Shown: positions 44,701 to 56,700 of the stretch, in pieces
Layout of the letters: the number at the start of each line of letters is the position of its first letter
Numbering within the stretch: the stretch's first letter is position 1
DNA from: Mesorhabditis belari
Lineage: Eukaryota > Nematoda > Chromadorea > Rhabditida > Rhabditidae
Assembly (NCBI GenBank): GCA_958450365.1
Contig: CAUEEP010000891.1
Coordinates: 744,001 to 808,000 of the forward strand
Reading direction: 5' to 3'
Length of the DNA: 64,000 nt
Notes under the pieces: model-generated
What the model saw: only the letters and a program-made list of their open reading frames with translations
The model's database searches: none
What the model was told of the DNA's origin: nothing
Program-made: the position numbers and the translations under genes

Positions 44701-47700
44701 GTTGAGTTCTACAAAATGACACCAATATCAGAAAGATTGGCTCACTTAGAAAAAAGTTAGGAGAGCTGAGAGACGCTAGATGGGATTTGTTTGTAATTTT
44801 TAGCAGAAAATATACCAGAAAATACCTTAAACAAGTCAAAGAACTCTGGTAAAGTTAAAATTTGCTTTCAAATTTCTCGAAAGCAAAAGATTTAAGTGAA
44901 TCTTGGTTAAAATCTTCATTACTAGATGGGGTAATGGTTAAAATTGGTTCAAAATGAGTTCATTTCTCTAAATAGGAATCTGATTTACAAAGAATCATGT
45001 GGAAAAAAGTAAAATGCGACTCTATTGTATAAATTGGATCGGTCAAGTACTCTGAAGATTTGAATAAACCAAATGGGATCCATTTGCATTTTGTGCTTAA
45101 TCAGAAAGTTCGGGGAAAGGCTACTTTACGCCAAATTTTCTTGCGCGACTGGACCTTTTGCGCAATTTGCCATAACTTTCTTCTAAGTAAACCAATCTTT
45201 ATGATATTGGTGTTATTTTGTTGCACTTGTTGAGCTCTACAAAATCACCTCGAAATCAGAAAGATTGGCTGACTTAGAAGAAAGTTATGGAAAGTTGCGC
45301 AAATTAGAGAGATAAGGAACCAAATTTAGAGAGATTTGCCATAAAGTAGCCACCTCGCGCTAGTAACTGGCTCACTGATCGTTCCTAAAACTTATTTAGA
45401 ATAAAAGTATTCAGCTTTCAAATGCTTTGTGTAGATTCAAGCCATCAGAATCTGCTAAATCTAACTTTAGCTCTAACTTTTAGCTTCAAGACTCTTATTT
45501 AACCAATCATACGATTACAGTAAGCCAAAGTTAGTGTAGAATAGAAAATGAGCAAGTAAATGAGCAAGAAAATGATTACAAATATTGGAAGTTACATTCT
45601 GATTTCTATGGGGCAAGTCTAGAATCTGATATTTGTAAGAAATTGATATACATATGAATTGGATTGGTTGGACCAATTGGATTTGTTGGACCAATTGGAT
45701 TGGTTGGACCAATTGGATTGGTTGGGCCAATTGGATTGGTTGGGCCAATTGGATTGGTTGGACCAATTGGATTGGTTGGACCAATTGGATTGGTTGGACC
45801 AATTGGATTGGTTGGACCAATTGGATTGGTTGGACCAATTGGATTGGTTGGACCAATTGGATTGGTTGGGCCAATTGAATCGGTCAAGTACTCTAAAGAT
45901 TTGAATAAGCCAAAGATGCTAGAAAATGAGCAAGTAAATGATTACAAATATTGGAATATACATTCTGATGGGTCAAGTCTAAGGGGAAGGCCAAAATTTG
46001 AAATTTGTAAGAAATTCATATTCATATATTCATACAAATTTCTTGTTTTTTATGTAATTTCACAAAAATGGAGCAACTCATAGCAAATAGGACGAGAATT
46101 TGAAATTTGAATGATAAGCGTGGGTGAGCGAAAATCCATTCAAAAAAAAACTATTCAATCAAACATTCGATAGAAGAAAGTCAAGCAAAAACCTTTCTAT
46201 TATCCTCTTTTTTTCCACGATCCAGCTCCACTGGCCACTTTTTTTCCTATTGCTGTACACAAAACGTCATAGATTTCTCACTCCGCATCTTTTTTTTCCC
46301 AAAAAAACCTATCAAATCCGGCTCACCACAGCTCAATTTGCTCAAAAGTATTCATTTATTTACCAGTTTGCCCTATTTCTTACTGTAATGCCTTGTTTTC
46401 TTTAAAAGTTGCTCTAAATGACCAGCACTGGCTCCGAGACGAATCGCTCTTTAGAGGAATTCGAGGTACTTTTAAACTAAATGATTTTTTAAACTTTAAT
46501 TTCTAAAAGTTGACTTAACAAGTACTATACTTGTAACTTTTAAAATTTACAACTGAAAGCGGTGAATCAAGGTACTTCTAGACTCTATTCTAACTCTACT
46601 AGTGGAGAAATTGTCCTGGCACTCATCGAAATTATTCTAGCTTTAAATTTTCTATAAAATAATACATTAACTATGAAAATCGGTACACTGGGGACAAAAT
46701 TAAGATCGGAGTACGCAATACTACTGTTTCCGTTGTCCGTAAAAAAATTCTGACCTCAACGGGAAACTCCGCGACCTCGAAAACCTATAAGAGTGTTGTT
46801 TTTGGAGCTCTAGCTTCTCTGGCTCTCGCTTCTCCGGCTCTCGAAATGAAAGTTGCGTACGGACGGACGGACGGACGGACAGACAGCCCTTAATTATATA
46901 TATAGTAGATACCAGATCTAACCAATTATGATCTTTTGTCGAAGCAGAGTTGTGTGTCAGAAAGAAGTACCAGGCTTTTTGATTAACTCAGATACTTTTT
47001 AGATTAAGATGACAGTCAACCAAGCCAGTTTTGACCGGCTATGGCCAGTCCTTTGCTTTAGAATTGAGTTGTTTGAGCTTAGTGTTGATCTGTTCTGAGA
47101 TGATCCATAAAAATCCCAGAAAAATACTTGCACCGGACTTACAATTAGTTTAATCTTTCCTTATAGTCAGTGAATTTATCAACCCATTTAGCCATAACAG
47201 TTCAATTCTATTTGAATGACCGTTTCATCTTTTTATCAATAACCATTTATATATGTTGTGTCCGATTTAGATTTCCGTCCGATTTAGATTGAACTTATCG
47301 CGGACGTCCGATTTAGATTACAGTCTATATCGGACGACTCAATCTAAATCGGACGTCTTATATAGATTGAACAATAATATAAACATGTTTAGTATATGTT
47401 CTTAAGCGTTTTCTGTAGTTTTCTGCATTTTCAAAGGTCTTTTATTGATTATTTCATAGTTGGGTTTTCTTTTCAGAAAAAGACAGTAACAGACCTTTGA
47501 AAAATGCAGAAAACTACAGAAAACGCTTAAGAACATATATTAAACATGTTTATATTATTGTTTAATCTATATAAGACGTCCGATTTAGATTGAGTCTAAA
47601 TCGGACGTCCGATATAGACTGTAATCTAAATCGGACGTCCGCGATACGTTCAATCTAAATCTAAATTCAATCGAACGTCCGATTTAGATTCAATCTAAAT

Positions 47701-50700
47701 CGGACGGAAATCTAAATCGGACACAACATATATATATCTATGCTTTGCTTCATTCAGGGGGCGAATAGAAGCGAATCAGATAATCATAATCGCTTATAAC
47801 ATATTGCTGCAATACTTTCACAAAAAAAAAGAAAACTAAAAATAGTAAGACTACAATTAGGAAACACAGGTACAAAAAGATTAAATATAGGACCGATTTG
47901 ACATGGCAATTAGATCTAATTCGTTTACAAATACTTTCAATTTTCCTACAGACGAGAAGATACCAGACGGGAACTTATTCCAAGTCCAAGACGGGAGCTT
48001 ATTCCAAGTCCAAGACGGGAACTTATTCCAAGTCCAAGATGGGAACTTATTCCAAGTCCAAGACGGGAACTTATTCCAAGTCCAAGACGGGAACTTATTC
48101 CAAACCCTACTAATACGGTTCGCAAAAGAATGATAGAGGGAAAAATGATGGGGATGAGAACCGACCGAAATTTGATAAGGATTACTACGTGTATTTCTAG
48201 GAATTTCCACAATCAAGAGGCTTTGCAATTCTGGATGCGACTTAGGGTGGAAAAGAATTTTATAGCAAAAAAAATAAGATCAAAGTAAATACGGCGATAT
48301 AAAAGGGGTTTTTAAATCAAAAACTATAAGTCTAGTGTCATAATTTGGAATAAGAGAAGAAGAGAAGAAGAGAAGAAGAAAAGAGAAGAAGGAATAAGAG
48401 GAGAAGAGAAACAACGAGTGTATGCTTTTTTAGTGAAACGCCGTTGAACATTTTCAACCAGGGTGATAAGTTTCATCTATTCCATCTATTTCCTATAAAA
48501 TTACTTATTTTTTACAGTAATAAACATTACTTTATCATAATTTGACTCTTTGACTTTATTTATTTAGTCCTTGCACTTGTCTTTTCCTTCCAAATAGAGA
48601 AGACTCTTGAAAATGTGAAAAAATGGAAAAAGAATCAAACATTATTCAGAAAAAGATATCTAAATAGATATATTTAAAAGTTATTTTAAAATTTTAAAGT
48701 TTTACGTCAAGGTTTTTTCCTTGTTCTCCTTCTCTTTTCCCCAAAAGGTCGATGGGGAAATTAGCGTGAGCGAAAATCGTCTCGAAAATCGTCTGAAAAC
48801 GAATTTTCAGCAGGATTAGTGTGTCTGGTTTTCGATTTTTTTAGTGTTTTTTCTTTGAGATCTATGATCTCCTTGTATTCATCTACCTTTTAAAAGCTTA
48901 TCTAACAACTCTAGTCCAGGTTGTTTTAAAGCAAGCTCTAGAATTCTTGGCATAAGCAAAAGTGTTTTAAAATTTGAGTTGTTGAGATGAAAAGTAAGAA
49001 TAGTTAGCTTAAAGTGGTTTGTTTCTTTTAAAGAAATCTGTCAATCCAGTCTTCACTTGCTTTGTCTTCAACTTCACCAACTTTGCCTTCAACTTGCCCA
49101 TCAACCTGCCGAATGCCACAACTGCCACAACTTGTCTTCAACTTTGCCTTCAACTCTGCCTTCAACTTTGTTTCCAACTTTGCCTTCAACTTTGCCTTCA
49201 ACTTTACCTTCAGCTTTGCCAACTCTGCCTTCAACTTTGCCTTCAACTTTACCTTCACCTCTACTTTCAACTCTGCCTTCAACTTTACCTTCAACTTTGC
49301 CTTCAACTTTGTCTTCAACTTTGTCTTCAACTTTACTTTCAACTCTGCTTTCAACTCTGCCTTCAAATTTGCCTCAGCTTTGCAATCCTTAACTTTGTCT
49401 CCAACTTTGCCTTCAACTTTGTCTTCAACTTTGCCTTCAACTTTACCTTCAACTCTGCTTTCAACTCTGCCTTCAACTTTACCTTCAACTTTGCCTTTAA
49501 AACCTTGAAAATCGGCATTCTAGCGCTATCTTATCTCACAACTTTTCCAAATCAATGACTAACAGATGTCTAACTGCTTTTGAATCACGAGTCGATATAT
49601 GCAAATTTTGCCCACTCACACATAGAAAATGAACAAATCGTTGGGTGGGAAAGGGATAGATAGAAAGGGTGCTAAATTCGGCTCCAACATTGGGGTAAAA
49701 GAGTAAAAAGAATTGAGCCACTCATCTTTTCCCCCCAAAAAGGCCTCCCTTTTGTGAATAGGACTGGTCATGGAGAGGGGCTAAATATGACTGAATTGAG
49801 GGGTATCCGAGTGCATTTCACCGATTCGATACAATAGAGACACACATATTTTGCTTGTCCATCATTTGACCACATTTGTTGCACCCAACCCTGCTAATAG
49901 TTTGATAGTTTGATAGTTTGATAGTTTGATAGTTTGCTAATAGTTTGATCCATCAGCACTTAATACATGTAAGCCTAAGTCTGTGACTATTCAAGTTTAA
50001 TTCTATTCTAAACCTGTGCAAGTTTATGCCAAAATTTAACCATTATCTTTTTGATTCTAAACCAAAATTGACTCGAATAGACTGGCTAAAGTTTTGAGGG
50101 TGGTTACTTTACGCCAAATTTTTGCTCAATTCCCCATAACTTTTTTTCTAAGTGAGCCAATCTTTATGATATTGGTGTCATTTTGTTGCACTTGTTGAGC
50201 TCTACAAAATAACACCAATATCATAAAGATTGGCTCACTTAGAAGACAGTTATGGCAAATTGCGCAAAAGATCCAGTTGCGCAAGAAAATTTGGCGTAAA
50301 GTAGCCTTTCCCCGAACTTTCTGATTAAGCACAAAATGCAAATGGATCCCATTTAGCTTATTCAAATCTTCAGAGTATTTGACCGATCCAATTTATGCAA
50401 TAGAGTCGCATTTTACTTGTTTCCACATGATTCTTTGTAAATCAGATGCCTATTTAGAGAAATGAACTCATTTTGAACCAATTTTAACCATTACCCCATC
50501 TAGTAATGAAGATTTTAACCAAGACTCACTTCAATCTTTTGCTTTCGAGAAATTTGAAAGCAAATTTTAACTTTACCAGAGTTCTTTGACTTGTTTTATG
50601 TATTTTCTGGTATACTTTCTGCTAAAAATTACAAACAAATCCCATCTGGCGTCTCTCAGCTCTCCTAACTTTTTTCTAAGTGAGCCAATATGATATTGGT

Positions 50701-53700
50701 GTCATTTTGTTCCATTTGTTGAGATCTCCGAATCACGCCAACATCATAAAGATTGGTTCAGTTAGAAAAAAGTTATGGCAAACTGTGCAAAAGATCCAGT
50801 TGCTTGATCAAAATCAAGAAAATTTGGGGCAAAGTAGCAACCAAGCAAGCAAGCGAACTTTCTGATGCACAAAATGCAAACGCATACCATTTTGATTACC
50901 CTTTAACCAAGATTCACTTAAATCTTTTGCTTTCGAGAAATTTGAAAGCAAATTTTAACTTTACCAGAGTTCTTTGACTTGTTTTATGTATTTTCTGGTA
51001 TACTTTCTGCTAAAAATTACAAACAAATCCCATCTGGCGTCTCTCAGCTCTCCTAACTTTTTTCTAAGTGAGCCAATATGATATTGGTGTCATTTTGTTC
51101 CATTTGTTGAGATCTCCGAATCACGCCAACATCATAAAGATTGGTTCAGTTAGAAAAAAGTTATGGCAAACTGTGCAAAAGATCCAGTTGCTTGATCAAA
51201 ATCAAGAAAATTTGGGGCAAAGTAGCAACCAAGCAAGCAAGCGAACTTTCTGATGCACAAAATGCAAACGCATACCATTTTGATTACCCTTTAACCAAGA
51301 TTCACTTAAATCTTTTGCTTTCGAGAAATTTGAAAGCAAATTTTAACCTTACCAGAGTTCTTTGACTTGTTTAAGATATTTTCTGGTGTACTTTCTGCTA
51401 AAAATTACAAACAAATCCCATCTAGCGTCTCTCAGATCTATTTACTAAATAGTTTCTGTGAGAAAAACAAAGAATTGCATGCACCAGAATGGCTGTGTTT
51501 TCATTTTTGAGTACAAAGTAAATCTCAAAGAAGAAAACTCTTTAAAAATTCTGTTAAATCTCCTCTCCAAGCCTTTTTTTACGACTTCAAAATGGCAAAG
51601 AGTTGAAAAAAAACTGCCTACTCTAAAAAACTGCTTATATTTTCAAAGTTTTATTCACTTTTAAAACTTATTTTTAGTTCTTCAAGGACACTGAACGTTG
51701 GTGGGACGATTGGCCAAGAGATTGGCCAAAAATGGATGCAATCATGCCGAGAGTGGGTTTGAAAAGTTAAAAAAGAAAATTTCAAAGTGCTGCTTCTAAA
51801 TCTAAATAAATTTAAGAAAGCTAATTAAAGCAATTAAACTAATTAAACTAAAAATTCAAAAGAAAAGGTACTCTAGTACTACTCTAGTACTAGAAAAGCT
51901 ACTCTAGTACTACTCTAGTACTAGAAAAGCTACTCTAGTACTACTCTAGTACTAGAAAAGCTACTCTAGTAGCTACTCTAGTACTAGAAAAGCTACTCTA
52001 GTACTACTCTAGTACTAGAAAAGCTACTCTAGTACTTCTCTAGTACTAGAAAAGCTACTCTAGTAGCTACTCTAGTCTTTAAGATAAAGATATCTTTAAG
52101 AAAACAAGATAGCGTAGTCTTTTTTAAAAGAATCCTTCTCAAGTGAACCACTTGACTCCAGTCAGAAAGCGATTCCCGTCGAAAATTTCCCGATTTGATC
52201 GCTCTTGTGAAATTTTGCGATTCTCTCTAGTCAAAAAATTCAATATTCTCTTCTTTTTCGTCTCTTTTTCACGCTCAAACAGAGCTCTTTTTCTCCTTTT
52301 TCAGAATAGACCAGGTGAGTAATCATCCAACAGTTTTTCTCTCTATTTTTCTCTTTTTTCACTAATTTGACTTCTGTCTAGAGACTTAGATTTTATTGCT
52401 TTTCAACAAAATATCGATTTTTATAGAATAACTAGTTTTAGATCGACTATAGCTCGAATTCCATTAACCTTTTAGCTTCATTTACTTATTTCGTCTACTT
52501 TGAAATCGTTTTTCTTTCACTTGGTGCATTAACTTTCAAATCCCGGTTAACTACTTACAGACCCTTCCCAGAAAGGGAAGGGTCTGTGGTCGACCCCGTC
52601 CGATCTGCCAAGTTGAGCAACGTCGGCGCGGGTTAGTCGTGGGTTCGACTCCCATGGGCTCCCCTCCGAGCGCCCCAGCCCGGCCATCGGAGTATCATCG
52701 GCTACGACAACTACACTTCTGCCTCAGTAAATGTGGAAGCGGGTTGTGATCTGCGCTAAGTGCGAAGACAGATCAAATCATTATTTTATTTTTTTTAAGC
52801 AACGCTCAGGGTGCACTACTATTAGAGAGAATACGGTAGTCATTCAGATGATGTGAATTTTCATTTAAAAAAGATATTAATCGTTTTGGTTTCTGTATTG
52901 TTGCAAAGACAAGGTCAAAAGCCGGTTTAGTTTGTTCTGATCTGCCTGGTCTTGTTTAAGTATCTAGACTTGGACTCTGACCTGGCCTGGCTTGTAGATG
53001 GTAGGATCCGAGTTGATCACGATTTTACGGCTTCCAAGCTTTTGCAGAAGAAGATAATAAGATATTCACAGATAGAAAAAGAAAATTTTAAAAACCATTC
53101 TATAATATGGAATCAACTTTTAACAAATTTTCAATTTCTATCGATTCAAAATCTAATGATGAACGTAAATGCTCAATTTAGTTTACAAGTTTGATCGAAA
53201 GTATCAGAACCTATCGATGTGAGGTCGGAAAATGTAGCTGACGATGAGATCTAGGGGGGATTAGAGTGTTGAGATTCTGGGAAAAATTGGAAACCGTAAA
53301 ATAGGCATCAACTCGGCTCGCCGGGGTGCACTACTATTGCTTTCTTAGTGTCAAAGTGTTTAAATTTTATTTTTAAGATTAGCTACTTGGATATGAAATG
53401 AAATCTTTTAAAAACGAGCCTTTTGAGTCATTCATTTTCATTTTTTTAATTCAAAAATGTTTCAAAATCTAGCAAAATCCAGTTCTCCAAGTGTTCCACT
53501 TTGCGAAAATTCTTCCCAAATCATGAAACATCGTTCCTTTCCCCTCAAAAGTCCCATCACACCCTTTCGCTGAATATTTTTTGTTTATTCTATTCGTCAT
53601 CATTCTCTTTCACTTGAATACCTGAATATTTATTTGGTTTTATGTTTTTTCTTTCTCTGAATTTCCAAGTTTAAACTTTGATAAGGTTTTCCTTTAGTGT

Positions 53701-56700
53701 AAAATCACTTTTTAAACGTTTTCTCGAGTTTTCTCGAGAAAACTCTGAAACCTTTTCTATAAAATAACCGTTTTGTACATTCATTTTATTACAATACATT
53801 CATTTTATTTTGAAAATTCAAAATTTTCCATCAGATTTTTATGTTTATCTGAATGACCCTACGCTATTTTGACTCGAGTGATCTCGAGGGAAGAGAACGC
53901 CAAAAATTGAGGAATAAAGTAAGGAAAAAATGACTTAAATTCAAAATATTAGCTTTAGATTCATTAGATTTAGTTAAATTTTCATTGAATACAATTTTTG
54001 CTTTCAGTTCACATCGCATTTGGATCGATTGGACAACAATTGGCGGCAAGATCCCTTCTGGAAAGATCTCTATCCGCAATGGGCTGAGCCGATCTTCAAG
54101 GTTTGCATTTTATTCTTCTTCATGTGTACTTTGAGCTCGCATCCTTTCCGCATGTGACGCATCCTTTCTAGTGCATTGAGTTTCTCATATAAGCAGTGGC
54201 AAGAAATTGAAGAATTCGGTGCCAGAAAGGGTTAGAAAGCGGGTGTTGGCTGGGCACAAAGTATTGGATTGGGAAAGATGAATTGCCGCATCAAAGAAAC
54301 TTCTATAAAATCGAGTAGTCTTTATCAAATGACACTAGAAAGATCTAGAAGTATTCTTTATTAAATGACAGATTCATTAGTCACTTATTTCACTTCAAAA
54401 AATCAAAAAAAATCTTAACTGAAAGCATCCCAATTCGATAAAAGATCAAAAAGTTGCCCCCACATGCTCCGCACAAGATCCCCACTCTCCCCCACAAGAT
54501 CTCATCGTCAGCTACATTTTTCGACCCCACATCGATAGGTTCTGATAAGCGGTTTACGAGATTTCGAGTAATTTAGACGATCAGGGTGCACTACTATTAG
54601 AGAGAATACGGTAAAAGGAATTTGACGACTGAAATCTTGAAAATATACAGAAAATGATGTGAATTTTCATTTAAAAAAGATATTAATCGTTTTGGTTTCT
54701 AGTTAGTTCTGGATTGTTGCAAAGGCAAGGTCAAAAGCCGGGCTCAGTTTGTCCTGATCTGCCTGGCCTTGTTTAAGTACAATATAGTCCTACAAGTCCT
54801 AGAAGCTTGAGAGCTTCAATCTTACTGTTGAGCTTAATATGGCTTAAAATCTTGGCTCTTGTTTTAGCCTGAAAAATCAGCCTTAGGAAAAGCTGATTGA
54901 CACTTTTCTGGATCTTTGTAACACTATAAACCTATCTATTTTCTAATCGATATAACAATTTTAATCGTTAAACTATCTGTTGCAAAAAATTTTTCGAATA
55001 AGCTTGACAACGGCTAAATGAAATGTAATATCAGGCTGCATAGCGGCACTTACCTTTGCATTCTAAGCGTACTGCAGCGTAGTCCACTGCACGCATCATT
55101 AACTCGGCGTAAGGCATCAAAATATAAAAACTCCGTTGTTTTGAATTCTTTAACAAGCAATTACCTCCACTTTTCGCGGCCCTTCCCCCATTCGGCCTGA
55201 ATCGATCCTCCGAACCTTTGATTTTATTCCAAACCTTTCTGCGACCAGATTCCGATTTATAAAACTATGTTTCGTGCATCTTTTCGCAATTCGTCGCCAC
55301 CTTTTGCCAACAAATCATATCTGAATTACAAATAAACGCTTTTATCGTCCATACTGTTTACTAGACGCAGAAAGGTTTGCCATCCATTCCGTGAACCGTA
55401 AACTTTTTAGGCTTAGCCATGGAAGCGAAAACCTAAAGCTCTAATTTATATCTTTTAAACTCCAAAAACTTACCATGTACTCATCGACAATTTCATGAAT
55501 AAACGCTTCGGGGACCTCAAACGATGAATTCAACGCATTTTGACCTTTAGGTTGACTATTGAAGCAGACTTGAGACATTGACAACGGCTAAATGAAATGT
55601 AATATCAGGCTGCATAGCGGCACTTACCTTTGTATTGTAAGCGTAGTCTACTGCACGCATCATTAACTCGGCGTAAGGAAACATAATCTAAAATCTCCGT
55701 TGTTTTGAATTCTTTAACAAGCAATTACCTCCACTTTTTGCGGCCCTTTCTCCATTCGGCCTGAATCGATCCTCCGAACCTTTGATTTTATTCCAAACCT
55801 TTCTGCGACCAGATTCCGTGCTAAATTCATAAAAATATTTCAAACTCAAAACAAATATCTCACCCAAATGCAAAAAATTTGTCGAATAAACTTGACAACG
55901 GCTAAATGAAATGTAATATCAGGCTGCATAGCGGCACTTACCTTTGTGTTGTAAGCGTACTGCAGCGTAGTCTACTGCACGCATCATTAACTCGGTCTAA
56001 GCAATCATAATCTAATCTAGTCGAATAATCTTGAAATACTTACTGGATTAACTCAGTTTTTTTGAAAAAATTCCTAGATCAAATATTAGGTTGATGCAAA
56101 AGTCTTTTTCATTTTTTTCGTACTTCTGTTAAAAAGTAACAAATTCACCAATTAATCTATAGTTTGCTCTATAAAAAAAGTGTTTTTTTGTTCAATTTGC
56201 ATCTTTTTAAATGAATTTCGGCTCACTTTCAAGCAAATTCGAGAGTGAAAAACGCCTTTTTCGTAAAAATCTATAAAAAACTCTACGGAAAAATTGGCTG
56301 AATGAATTTCTCTGAAATTTTGGCGAAATATCAAACTTTTTTTTCTCTATCTTTTATCTATTGACACGAAGATAGGTTTTCTTTAGCTAAGGTGTCTAAA
56401 CCGCATCATCGAGTTAGCCCTTTTTGACTACCCGACTTCATACTCTCAAGAAAATCCAGGCATTAAATATTTTTAAACCCGTTTTAATGTTATTTTGCAG
56501 AAAAATAATTGGTTTTTCTAATGAAATCAACCGTAGTTTAATTGGTGCATTTGTTGGCTTGAAACGGCAGACGAAAAGGAACAAAAACACTTATGCATCA
56601 ACCTATTATAAGACTTAAAATTCAATTTAAAAAATTTCTAAACGATGAAATGAATCTTGTAATCAATATTGATCTTTTAAAATGTCTTTGAGAAAAAATG

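Noticed and set aside
49019..49558. 179-codon frame rich in FNFAFN / LQLCLQL
   Set aside because: Read-through of a 12-bp minisatellite; equally open in other frames and on the opposite strand.
52562..52800. Functional 5S rRNA gene
   Set aside because: Only the middle third matches 5S; the 5' strand and 3' helix are absent and the tail is LINE-derived.
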